From: Beta vulgaris subsp. vulgaris
Taxonomy: Eukaryota > Streptophyta > Magnoliopsida > Caryophyllales > Amaranthaceae
Assembly: GCF_026745355.1 (NCBI RefSeq)
Contig: NC_079208.1
Coordinates: 49,832,845 to 49,896,844, forward strand
DNA length: 64,000 bases
Direction: 5' to 3'
Shown here: positions 36,473 through 47,189 of the stretch, piece by piece
Layout: every line of letters begins with the position of its first letter
Position numbering within the stretch: the stretch's first letter is position 1
Notes under the pieces: model-generated
What the model saw: only the letters and a program-made list of their open reading frames with translations
What the model was told of the DNA's origin: nothing
Database searches by the model: none
Position numbers and translations under genes: made by a program

Positions 36473-36731
36473 ATGTACATACCAATCTGGCAATCTCCAT
36501 AGATTTTGTAATATATCCCTACAATCACATGGATTGCAATTGCTAACTTTGATCCATGATTAGAGGATTTTAAGGAAACAAATCACATTAATATGATTCG
36601 AATTTTACTAAATTTCAATAAGTTTCTCACATTTTTCCATATTTTGATTTTTTGTTTTAAATTATTAAAGGGTATTTTAGTCACTTCAAAAAAGGACACC
36701 ACACCTCCTCCCTTGGCTTATATAATAGAGA
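36473..36731 (-). mobile_element. Helitron, copy 2 (5' end present, 3' end unresolved)
   Basis: Minus strand from 36731 reads A|TCTCTATTATATAAGCCAAG, then GGTGTGGTGTCC, the same 5' end as the copies at 36929 and 38942. The 3' hairpin and CTAG cannot be found before the neighbouring repeat at 36062-36472, so the element is truncated or interrupted. Confidence 0.65.
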
Positions 36732-36928
36732 TAAGTAACCTATCTGGTATAGTAATGCAAATAGGTATGGTGGAACATGTGGTTTTCAAATAAATTAATC
36801 AATAAGATCGGCCAATCCTATATAGAAATCCTAGATTCGCCAATAAATTCATGTGACACTCCATTTTTTTTTTCCAATGGTTATCACACCAAGGTATCCT
36901 TATACATTCTAACAAATAAGCAATTTCA

Positions 36929-37454
36929 TCTCTATTATATAATCCAAGGGAGGATGTGTGGTGTCCCCATTTAAAATGACCAAAATACCCTTTAATATAT
37001 TAAAATAACATTTTTTTATAATAAATTTAAAACTAAGAATCAATGCAACTTGTCATATGGAATAGGTCAAAAAATAGAATATGCAATCACCATTAATAAC
37101 TTGACTAGATTACACAATCAATTCACGAAATTAATTAGAATCTTCAATTTAAAAAAAGTTAGTGATATATACTGACAATATAATACTTCGTATTTACGAA
37201 GTTCAAACAATATGGTTTATTAACATTTACAATCGTGAAAGAACCATACTAAAGTCGCTGGCAAAGAATTATTAAATCTCGACCAAATTATTCTAACAGA
37301 TATAAATCGGTCACCTTTCGTTCAAAAAGATAATAACATCTACAAAAAAACCTCAATAATTTAAATCACTACCAAAATAATTTTAGATTAAAAAAATGTA
37401 TGCCTATACGTACATAAGATTGTCGACGCACGCATCGCGTGCATATATGGCTAG
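36929..37454 (+). mobile_element. Small non-autonomous Helitron, copy 3
   Basis: 526 bp. It starts TCTCTATTATATAATCCAAG after A and ends GGCTAG before T. The 3' hairpin GCACGC-ATC-GCGTGC (37428-37442) sits just before the terminal ATATATGGCTAG. No RepHel protein, so it is mobilised in trans if at all. Clearly the same family as copy 4. Confidence 0.88.
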
Positions 37455-38941
37455 TATCATTAATATTTGAACCCACAACCTTAAATTGAAAAGATATAAT
37501 CGACAAATTGATCGACATATTAATAATGTTCATTTATCTATGAGAAAATGTAATAAATCACTAGATTTATTTTAAATCAATAATATTTTTAATTTTTTCC
37601 TTTGAAAAAATCTTTAATTGAATGGCACAACTTTCTTTTTCCATGAAATTGTTCCATACAACTTTACAAAATTTTAATCTAAAATTAAAAAAATATAACA
37701 CCCTAAAAAAAATAATCGGTTCTTCCTCTTCATATGAGGCTAACAAGAGGACTTATATAAGGGGAGGTAGGCTTGGTGGTTAGGTTTCATAGGAGAAGAC
37801 CATTGATTGGATGTAACTGTATACAAGTATACAACCATCGTATATCCAAGGAGAAAGTATAGTCCCATACCCGGTATGGCGGTATGAGACAACTTTTCCC
37901 ATATCAGTTATTTGATATGATTAAATGTAGCTCAGATATGATTTAATAGCGAACTGATATGATTTGATGTAGCCCAGATATGATTTAAGATTTCAACTAA
38001 CAAGCTCCCCAAAAAAAAATATGAATTTTTTTTTTTATATAATTTTTTAACACTACTTTTGTCATAAAAATTACATAAATGGTATGGTATTGGCACATAC
38101 CCGGTATGGGAATATCATTGCTCTATATCCAAGTTGGTAAATGTGTTGAGTTGTTGACTAGTGCTTAATATAGCATATCTATACTAATATATTAAAAGGC
38201 GTTCCTAAACGTGGAACGGAAACATAAGTTTGATCCCATGACTTCAAGGTTATATATTAAAGTCTTAACCACTAGACCAAGTGATATTTGGTGCTATTAT
38301 CTTAAAGTATAATATTAATAAATGAAAATTCTCCTTACCCGAGACATAGCCCGAGCCTACTAACTAGTTAGCTTTATGAAGCTTGTAGCATGTGGCCCTG
38401 TAGGGTCTGGTAGTGAAATCTGAACCATATGAAGTTTCACTATACATATAGTTAACTAATTAAGTACTTCTCTTGCATGAAGTATTTAAGCATTAATATC
38501 TATATAATAGTACGAACATATCACATATGCTGTGGATGTGATCATTGATCAATAGTTCTTAGGATATGCTCAATGATGCAAACAGATACTTATGCTTAGA
38601 CAAACCTTCAAAAAAAAAACAATGGGCGGAATTTGTGGATGACTAATAGACACGCCACATATTTCAATAATATAACAAGCAGTGTCGCTTGAGCCAAAAC
38701 ATGCATTGCACAACGCACAAACTGCAAAAAAGTCTCAGCTCAACAATCAAAAATTCAACATGGTATAAATTAAGTTGTAATTTACTTTGCTTGGACAACT
38801 TACGTTGGCCATTATCAATTTAATTTCTCCAAATCAACAAGGTAATTGCACTTTCAACCAAGGGAATAATTTATACCAAATATAAGAAAATTTTAAGTCT
38901 CAATTTTATTTTCTATTTTTACACGGCTAAATGTTTTTATA
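37455..38941. other. AT-rich spacer between Helitrons
   Basis: No gene seen. Contains TCAGATATGATTTAA repeated two to three times near 37930-37990 and the dispersed repeat copy at 38168-38362. Confidence 0.45.
38168..38362. repeat. Dispersed repeat, copy 2
   Basis: Partner of 19356-19550: ATATATTAAAAGGCGT, TTTGATCCCATGACTTCAAG, TCTTAACCACTAG, ATATTAATAAATGAA and CGAGACATAGCCCGAGCC in the same order. Possibly another Helitron-like family (ACTAGT near its right edge), not proven. Confidence 0.55.
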
Positions 38942-39444
38942 TCTCTATTATATAAGCCAAGGGAGGAGGTGTGGTGTCTCCATTTGAAATGACTAAAATA
39001 CCCTCTAATAAATTAAAACGTTTTTCTTATCATAAATTTAAAAATGAGAATCAATGCAACTTGTCATATAGAATAAGTCAAAAATAGAATATGCAATCAC
39101 CATTAATAACTTGACTAGATTGACACTATCAATTCACGAAATTAATTAAAAATCTTTAATTAAAAAAAGTTAGTGATATATCCTGACAATATAATACTTC
39201 GTATTTACAATATTCAAACAATATAGTTTATTAATATTACAATCGTTAAAGACCTATGCTAAAAATCTCGACCAAATTTATCTAACAGTTAAAAATCGGC
39301 CACCTTTAGTTCAAAAAGATAATAACATCTAAAAAAACCTAAATAATTTAAATCACTACCAAAATAATTTTAGATTAAAAAAATATATGCCTAATAATCG
39401 TACATAAGATTGTCGACGCACGCATCGCGTGCATATGCGGCTAG
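38942..39444 (+). mobile_element. Small non-autonomous Helitron, copy 4
   Basis: 503 bp, A|TCTCTATTATATAAGCCAAG at the 5' end and ATATGCGGCTAG|T at the 3' end, with hairpin GCACGC-ATC-GCGTGC. Long runs match copy 3, for example CAATGCAACTTGTCATAT and AATACTTCGTATTTAC. Confidence 0.9.
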
Positions 39445-40754
39445 TATAAGTATAGTGAAAGTATTGACCGTCTGACCAAATACTTACTGTCAGACGGGCT
39501 GACTCAAATGAAAAAAAATATTAATAAATCCTAACTTCTTTCGTTCAGCCGTGAGATTTTATCAACAAGGTAATAACTTTTCGTAATATGTTGTCTAGTG
39601 AAAATGGACATTATGGCATGATTAGTTGTGTAAAAAAACACTTCTAAGTAGTTGAGGATTAAAATAACAATTTTAATGAAACTAGGGTAGTAGAATGATA
39701 TTACTTGATAAAAAGTGGTAGAGATCAAAAAGTTTATCTATGTCTTTATAATTACATATAATTATAAGAGTTTATTAGGTTTCACTTTGAAATAGTAAAC
39801 ATTAGAATGGTAATGGATCGTAATTAATAACTCACATTTTCTTTAAAAGTTAGATGACACATAGAAGATACACATTGACAAAATTGCCGCCGTTTGTAAT
39901 ACTCCCATATGAATTTGGTAACAATCTTAAAACTTAAATAATATATGAATTCTTGTTTATTGAGAGTTAAAAGGTACTAGCAACAAAAACCAACCCTTGT
40001 TGAGAAAAAAATCAACATTAAGAAAATGAACTCCAAATTGTGTGGTGTTAACTTAAACCATACTTAATTAATTACAAAATATCTAACATTGTATAATGTT
40101 CTCCAAATTACACTTCTAGTTATCAAATATAATAGTCTTAGATTCCCAAAAAATATCTCATCTAACATGTGGATTGGAGCAAATTACTCCAGCTTGCACA
40201 CATTTTTCTTTGTTAGTGGGATTTTAAAAGTTAATCAATCTTCAGTAGGGTACAAACAATTCTTAACCATACAATTATTCATAAATAAACTTAATTAAAT
40301 TATTGATTAGGTCCGTCAGTTCTTCATAATCCTATAGTTTAATCACTCCAAAAAGTCATTGGTTATAATTGAAGTTGTTAGTACTAATCTATTATTAAGT
40401 ATTCTTCTTTTACAGCTTAGGCATGCTCTAATGCAATGCATGTCTGGTAAATTTAATTTCAAAAAAAATACTGTTGTTGACCTTCCTTTATTTCTTTCTC
40501 GTTGCATAATATTGTTTAGAACCATGATGATTTCATGTGCTTCATATTTTTTTTCTATTTGTCTTAGGAATCTTAGGCTTTACATCACCTTCGTAAGCTG
40601 TTTGCAAAATACAATAATAGTGCTTGTTATACTTGTTGTGTTCACTAACTTGATCATGATAAATATCTATTATGTTGGATAGTTTTGCTTTGCAAAAATA
40701 AAAAATTCAAAAAATAACTTTCATATTTTTATATGCTTTTATATATGAGAACGT

Positions 40755-41245
40755 ATTGTGTCGGACTCGTCCGACCATAATCTTTGGTCGGACGACTTTC
40801 ATGTGGTTCTAATTTTTTTTCAGTTAGTCTTAATTTTCTTTCAGGTAGTCTTCATTTTTTTTCAGGTAGTCTTCATTTTGTTTTCAGTTAGTCTTTTTTT
40901 TTCAGTTGGTTTTTGTACTTCAGTTAGACTTACTTTGGGTTTCAGTTGGTCTTTATTCTTTTTCAGGTAGTCTTCATTTTTTTTCAGGTAGTCTTCATTT
41001 TTTTCAGGCAGTCTTCATTTTCTTTCAGGTAGTCCATTATTTCTTTCAGTTGGCCCATTATTTCTTTCAGTTGGTCCATTTTTTGTTTCAGTTGGTCCAT
41101 TATTTGTTTCAGTTGGTATACATATTACGAAACAAAGTCCAACTGAAAGAAAACAAAGTCCAACTGAAAGAAAACAAAGTCCAACTGAAAAAAAACAATA
41201 ACAAATTGAAAGAAAACAATAACCAACTGAAACAAAAAAAAAAAC
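40755..41245. repeat. Foldback repeat of TTTCAGTTGGTC units
   Basis: On the left arm, variants of TTTCAGGTAGTCTTCATTTT and TTTCAGTTGGTCCATTATTT repeat about 15 times (40820-41120). On the right arm the inverse GTCCAACTGAAAGAAAACAAA repeats about six times (41136-41245). A hairpin could form around 41120-41135. A short GTCGGAC/GTCCGAC inverted pair precedes it (40761-40793). The 241-codon open frame here is an artefact of the repeats. Confidence 0.8.
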
Positions 41246-42017
41246 AACTCAAAATACCTGGAATCATCTTCTCTTCCCCTCTTAACTCCAGTAGTAGTAG
41301 TACTTCTAGTAGAAGTAGTTCGCTTTACCTGCGCCTCTCTCTCTCCTATCTATCTCTATCTCCTGTTTATCCTCAGGCTCACCCGCTCCCCCTTCTCCAC
41401 CCCAACAACAATGGCCATGCTTCTTCGAAGCGCCAATCACTAGTAGAAAAAACCTCAATTGCTCTGTTTTTAAGGCCGCAAATGCTCCGTATTGCACGCG
41501 TAGCAGATGCCATACGAGCAGTTGAGACTCTTACAAATGCTCCGGTTGGAACCGAAGCATTTGGAAACACAAATGCTCCGGTTTTCCTTAAAAACCGGAG
41601 CATTTGTGCTACCAAATGCTCCGGTTTTTAAGGAAAATCGGAGCATTTGAGGCCCAAAAAAATACAAAAAAAAAAAATTTTTTTTATTGTTTTTTTACAC
41701 TAAATTAATACATAATCAATTATATATAGGTAAAAAGTTATATTTCTAATATTTTTGTTCTTGAATACAAGAAATACTACAAATAAACAACAATTGGAAA
41801 TTATAAGAAATACAAGTATGAGTTCAAAAAAACACAATCACAAAAAAATTTTGTAGTTAAGCAACATTTGGAACATATCAATATACACATCTGACAACAC
41901 CAGCTTCCAGAGAACCTTCATTTTCCCTTAAAAGATGGTTAAATAATATGAAAATTGCTAATGTTTCACCATAGCACATCCCGATCTGCATGTAATGCTT
42001 ACCGATGGCCAACCCTT

Positions 42018-42635
42018 TCAGTTGGTAACAGATGCAAGGTATTCATCAAATCGTAGCTCATACAGTACACTATGTGCCTCAAGTTCTAGAGGGATGGTGC
42101 CTTCAAAGTTATTGTCAAAAAGAAGTCTGAAACAATAAATAGATTCTGGTCAATTTAAAGTTGAATCTGCAAACTTAGCAGTATAAAATTTGCATGGCAG
42201 CACTCACAATTGTTTCAGTGAACCAATCCTCGCAATCTCTGGTGGAATTGCTCCAGTCAAATAATTGCCACTCAAATCCAGCACCTCGAGCTTCGTAAGA
42301 CGTCCAATCTCTACTGGAATGGCCCCTGAGAAGCGGTTTGCATGGAGCATGCTGCTCAATGAAACAAACAGAATTACACAAACTTGCAATAGAAACAGTA
42401 TAGTAAAAAGAAACCAGCTCGATCTTTATTTTCTCAAGTTTTAATGACATCAGGAATTTATCTGCAATGTTTTATCTTGTTGAAATTAACAAAATCACAT
42501 AAAAAGAGGATCATGGAAGCTATTCAGGTATCAGATGAACCACAACAGAATTAAAATATTTACAGAGCTCGTAAATTGTCAAGGTACCCCAGCTCAGGCG
42601 CCAGCGATCCTCCCAGAGACAGTCCACTCAGGTTT
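42018..42635 (-). pseudogene. Captured LRR receptor-kinase fragment (3 exons)
   Basis: Exons 42635-42564, 42351-42208 and 42126-42018 on the minus strand join in frame through GT-AG introns. They encode LRR units (SLGGSLAPELGYLDNLRAL, RFSGAIPVEIGRLTKLEVL, LDLSGNYLTGAIPPEIARIG) and LLFDNNFEGTIPLELEAHS. The frame ends in TGA at 42018. Phases are intact. The sequence looks like the ectodomain of MRH1/At5g45840-type LRR receptor kinases. Signal peptide, transmembrane and kinase parts are absent. Confidence 0.85.
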
Positions 42636-42841
42636 CTGCAAAGTCATTTAATAAGAATGTTTCTTCCCTAGTTAATTAATGCATCAATGAGGTTACTGAT
42701 AAAGCTTTAAATGGTTACTATAATGTCTTAATGGGATTCTGAAAAGCTGCAGTTACGCACTATCAATTAAGCGCGGGACGTGTCAAAGAGAAGACGAGCT
42801 GTTTAAAATAATCTATAATAATAACCTGTTTAAGAAGTGGT

Positions 42842-42950
42842 ACCTTGACTAGTTGCTTGTGCTGGAGGCGCTGCTGATGGCGGCAGTGGAGGCGGAGTCA
42901 AATTCGGCACATTTCCAAAGAAGGAATTGAGTTCATATCGCATGAAGCAA
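42842..42950 (-). pseudogene. Probable captured DUF26 receptor-kinase (CRK) fragment
   Basis: The minus strand encodes RASCFMRYELNSFFGN then a Pro/Ala-rich stretch (TPPPLPPSAAPPAQATSQ). It resembles the end of the second DUF26 domain and the linker before the membrane span in cysteine-rich receptor kinases. An upstream in-frame TGA shows it is only a fragment. Another Pro-rich source is possible. Confidence 0.5.
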
Positions 42951-43628
42951 CTCGCTCGGTTCAACCATCATTACCCCTGAAGCCGTATAACCAGGTTGAA
43001 TACAACACGTTGGAAAAAACAGAAAGCGAACCTTGAATACACTCTAAACATCGTATCCTAGACAAATCAGGAGTACACTGCACAAACCCATATTCTCTAT
43101 TGATATTTGAACCTTAAAGAAATAAAGAAGGGAAATGGGGCTAGAAATGAAGAAACTCAATTATCCTAGAGCTGATGAAGTTATAATCAGATTCCACCAC
43201 AAATTACCAATAAGTTCGCACTTTACACATCAACTATCACCAATACCAGTGCAAGGAGTATTGAAGGGAGAACTGAATATAATTTTAGATGTGATATCCC
43301 TGCCAACACGTCTGAAGACTAAAACTACTTGACTCTGCAGGTTAATAACATAGGCAGATTTTTGTAAGATATCTAGATAATAACAAAGCCTTTGAACACT
43401 AGGTGTCCTCTGAAATCTCATGCAATAAAAGTTGAGCAAGCCCACGGTATATGAGTAACATAGGGAGAAAATGTATTAAATTCACATATATTATCGATAT
43501 AGATATAGCTGATCAGAAAAATGCAATTTATAAGATTGTTAGTTGACAAAGGGAAGCTCTAAAGAATCTTTAATAACATGAGGCTCAATAACACTGGAAG
43601 GAATGAAACATGAGATGATAGAAATTAC

Positions 43629-43754
43629 CATTTCCACATAGATTAGCCATTGCTCAAGCAACCATTCAAAGAGTTTGTGGATCTTCTGCATCATCAGCTG
43701 TTATTGACAAGAGACTGATTCCACCTTCGGCTACTATAAGTTCTTGATTGGCTT
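43629..43754 (-). pseudogene. Captured armadillo-repeat kinesin exon with two nonsense changes
   Basis: The exon is bounded by CTTGCAG|AAGCC and GGAAATG|GTAATT. The reading is EANQELIVAEGGISLLS, then AEDPQTL-stop-MVA-stop-AMANLCGN. Armadillo kinesins (ARK family) have DPQTLRMVAGA(L/M)ANLCGN here, so both TGA codons replace Arg and Gly codons. The family match is strong despite the short length. Confidence 0.82.
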
Positions 43755-44219
43755 CTGCAAGTCCCAATAAGAGACGACACAAGAATAAGAGTAAAACTAC
43801 ATATAGACAGCCACCTCTGCAAGTTCTTAACTTTATCTGAACTCTGGCTCTAGCCTTAACATCTCTCAACTTATTAGTCATTAGATCTCATTTTAGTAGA
43901 TAACTGAATTTCGGCAGCTCATATTGTCTTTGGACTTACCTTATCAGAACTTATTAGTGCTAAATATAAACTAGTTCACCTTATTTTTCTCAAGATAAGG
44001 GAAAATAAGATGAGGAGAATACAACCTAAGATTTAAACTTTAAATTCACACATCACTCAAGTCCAAACAAAAACAAAGACATTATTACACTCATAAGCTT
44101 AGAGTCCTAGACATAACAAGATGAGATTCTACTGCATTAAATGAGGCCCCTGAATTCAGAGAAACACATAAATCAAACTCTATAGAAAATAGAAACTAAT
44201 GCAACAAGGGAATGCAAAC

Positions 44220-44284
44220 CTTATTCCATCCCCAACCATAAAGCTTTCCATCAGAAGTCACTGCCATGGTATGTCTCCAACCAC
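44220..44284 (-). pseudogene. Captured UVR8-like (RCC1-repeat) exon
   Basis: A 65-bp exon bounded by ATATCAG|GTGG and AATAAG|GTTTGC encodes GWRHTMAVTSDGKLYGWGWNK. In Arabidopsis UVR8 the corresponding stretch is nearly the same (from memory). It includes the GWRHT motif shared by the UV-B-sensing repeats. Only this exon is recognisable. Confidence 0.85.
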
Positions 44285-45921
44285 CTGATATCTAAAAAAT
44301 TAAGTCCGAAAAAAAAACGATTTGTGAGTTAACTTCTAGATGCACTTCCAAGTAGTAAAATATCAAAATATATGGCATGGTCATCTTCTCAATGATACTC
44401 CCATCTAAAGAGGGGAGGTTCTTATGCAAACACTATAAGCTATGTAAAGTTGTTCCAACAAGAAATCAGCATGAAGAAATCACATATATTATATTAGGAT
44501 GTCCAAAAAAGTTGTTGCCTTTCAAATATACTCCTACTAAAAATTGGATGATTGATTAAAGATTACACTCACATTATTTAGATCGCATGAGAAAATTTGA
44601 GAGAAAAATATTCTGGACTATATCCAAAGAAGCTAAGACCATATAAATAAAATAATGTAATCGCCTAGGAAGCAAAAGGGTGTAAAGACCTGCAACTCTA
44701 TGCTAGATACTGCCAGAGTAAGTATTGAACTTGAATGCTTTAATGAAGCAGATCTTACATCAACACAACTAAATTCAGATACTTCCAAATCCAGAAAAAT
44801 AAGCAAAAGAGAATAAAAAAAAACCCTAAAAGTCGACAAATAAGAAAAAAATGAAAAAGGCGAGATAATACGATGAGGCAGCTTTCAAAGTAGATCACCT
44901 TCACTTAAACCATCAAAACTCACACACCCAATTTTCACTTAAACCATCAAAATTCAAATCCAAATTTTACAGATCCAAATATTCAACTAAACCATCAAAA
45001 TGCACACATCCAATTTTCAACTAATTATATAAACCATCAAAAAGAAAGAGAAATAAAGAGTACCTCATAATCATTGTTCAATAGATGACAGATATATTGG
45101 CAATGGTCGTAATCTGGAGAAATAAAAAAGACCTCATATTCAAAATTCAACAAATTAATATAAACCATCAAATCTTTATGAATTTTGCGAACATATCGAA
45201 AAAGATGAAAAATCGAAGAAAAATAGCGATATTCTAACAATCAATCGCAGCACAGATAGCCATCACCATAAAAAATATCAAACAAAAAGAGGCAAAATCG
45301 ACAAGCCATAATTAGGTTTATAGGGTTCCATAGTTCGAACAAAATCAATCAAAAATCGAAAAGAAAATAAAAATTCGAGTCGCTTACTTGTATTAGTGAA
45401 GATTGGGGTAAAATGCGAGTGAAAATGGGACTAAAAACCCTCGAAATGGCAGATTGAGTCGAAATCAGAGCTTCTGCGAACGAATTTAAGGTTTTAGCAT
45501 GAAAACAATGGTGATGATAAGGAGAAGGACAAGGAGAGAGAAGGAGATTGAGTCGAAATGGGGGGTTGTATTGGTGTTGTCGGCATGCTCGACGAGGAAG
45601 AGGTGAGAGAGTTGGAAGACATTTAAGGGGGAAGAGGGAGGAAGGAGGAGGGAGGTTGAGTGAGAAGAGACGTAAAAGAGGAGAGCGAAAGAGGGGTTAG
45701 TAACTTAGTATGGATTCTAATGAACAAATATGGGAAAGACCAAAGAGGATAGAGAAAAAAAGGTTTAGGTAAAAGTAGTCAAATGCTCGGGCTGTTTTAA
45801 CAAACCCAAGCATTTCTGAATTTTAAATCTTCATTTTTTTGGAAGGTTAACAAATGCTCGGGTTGTTTAAACAACCAAAGCATTTGTAATGTAGTATTTG
45901 AGGTTTTTTCTACTAGTGAAT

Positions 45922-47189
45922 TTTCGCGCGCCGTCACCTTCTCTCTCTACTCCTATCTCTCCATTAAGACCTATCAAGTGTACGTTCCCTTTGTGTTACT
46001 TTTAAAACTAAATGCTACACTACAAATACTTGCTTATATTCTCACAATTTTCCCTCCAAATTCTCCCCTAAAGTTGCTGCGTCAAAGTTTGTGGTTCTTG
46101 CTTCTTCTGGAGAAGCCACTGAAACTGAAGAAATTCAGCAACCTGAGATCCAGGTATTCCCTTTTTTCTTTTCCAACTATTTGTTCCATCCAAGTTTGTC
46201 GAAAATAAAATTGTATAGTAATGGGCTCAGCCCGTCTGACGAGAATATTGGGTCAGACGGTCTGACCCAATACTTTCACTTTATATATTTCATCTTTTAG
46301 AGAAAGATTGATTGATGGTTATTTAATGTAATTAAGATATTATATGTTTAGAGGATTCATTAATACTCGAAATTATTTGCAGTAGTATGTTTAATGATTC
46401 TAATAATTTGTAATCTTTTGATAAAGATTCCTTGTTATTAGATAGTTTGTTGTTGTGCATATGGTGGTTAATAGATTATACGCATCTTGTCCACAAGGAA
46501 GGAAAGTGGTGCGTGAACTTCGCCAATCACCTGCTGGGTTACTCACGTCCAACAGCTAATGGAGCAACTAATTTCCAGTTGCAACAATCGTGGAGGTAGG
46601 GTGTTAGATCATGGGTCATGATGCCTAAAAACTAGCGTGAAGAAACTGGGAAAATCAGTTGAAGAACTTCAATTACAGCACTTTATATAAGGAGATTTCA
46701 TTGTTCGAATATACCTACTACTTTCAAGCATTCCCAAAGCAACAATTCCCACCTTTTAATAGTACATTATAATGAATTACCATTCCCACCATTCCCACCA
46801 TTTATGACCTCTTACCAAACGGGTGGTAAGGGTAATGGTAAGACCATGAGCTTATTTACTATTAAAATATATAGTATAAGATGAGATTGTAACATATGGC
46901 TATTCAGTATGCCAACTAGTACAAAATAAAAACTCTTGTCTAGATGTAAATAAATTAAAGTCAATGGACACCAACAATAAAAGGATAACTTATTAAAAGT
47001 GTGCGTTTGATTTTATATCAATGATATTAATGTGTGAATTTTTTTTATTTTATAATCCAAAATTTAAAATTTGACACATATTTGTACTTTTAATGGACTA
47101 AGCAACAAACAATATTATTTGCATTGTACATGGCCTGCTTGGTAACTGACCCGACACTAAATCAATATAAAAGGGAACTTTTCGGGAGA
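45922..47189. other. Region right of the CACTA element
   Basis: Holds the rest of the broken plastid-protein exon (to about 46153) and the inverted MULE-like end (46226-46277). Nothing else recognisable follows. A GC-richer patch at 46480-46600 does not give a usable frame. Confidence 0.45.

Larger units (their letters stand above)
41438..45918 (-). mobile_element. CACTA element carrying exons captured from several host genes (Pack-CACTA type)
   Basis: Both termini read CACTAGTAGAAAAAACCTCA inward, with a 3-bp duplication AAT outside (41435-41437 and 45919-45921). Subterminal repeats are AAATGCTCCGGTTTTT/AAAACCGGAGCATTT hairpins on the left (41477-41650) and AAATGCTCGGG/CCCAAGCATTT on the right (45782-45888). 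There is no transposase. On the minus strand, from the right end, lie a G/A-rich leader-like section, then exon pieces resembling UVR8, an ARM-repeat kinesin, a DUF26 receptor kinase and an LRR receptor kinase, all in the same orientation. At least five splice-bounded exons are kept with intron edges, so capture was from genomic DNA, not mRNA. Confidence 0.9.
41411..46153 (+). pseudogene. Broken first exon of a possibly plastid-targeted protein, split by the CACTA element
   Basis: The left part (ATG 41411 to 41437, encoding MAMLLRSAN) is preceded by a pyrimidine-rich leader. The right part resumes at 45922 after the AAT duplication. Read across the insertion, the frame gives a Ser/Pro/Arg-rich, acid-free start (FRAPSPSLSTPISPLRPIK) like a transit peptide, then stops. 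A second frame carries the rest (KFSPKVAASKFVVLASSGEA, TETEEIQQPEIQ) to a donor-like CAG|GTATTC at 46153. So besides the CACTA insertion there is a frameshift. No further exons follow in the window. I do not recognise the protein. It may be a dead gene or a captured exon. Confidence 0.5.
39452..46277. mobile_element. Possible MULE-like unit defined by inverted ends
   Basis: The left segment (39452-39505) reads AGTGAAAGTATTGACC, GTCTGACCAAATA, then GTCAGACGGGCTGA. The right segment (about 46226-46277) is its inverted counterpart: TCAGCCCGTCTGAC, GGTCAGACGGTCTGACCCAA, TACTTTCACT. The ends match over about 50 bases with gaps. No flanking duplication was found, so the two ends may instead be separate MITE fragments. 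If real, the unit would contain the plastid-protein exon and the nested CACTA. Confidence 0.4.

Noticed and set aside
40906..41631. 241-codon open frame (+), the longest apart from the Copia integrase, Kelch and RNase H pieces
   Set aside because: It consists of translated TTTCAGTTGGTC foldback units running into the exon leader and CACTA end; no protein-like composition.
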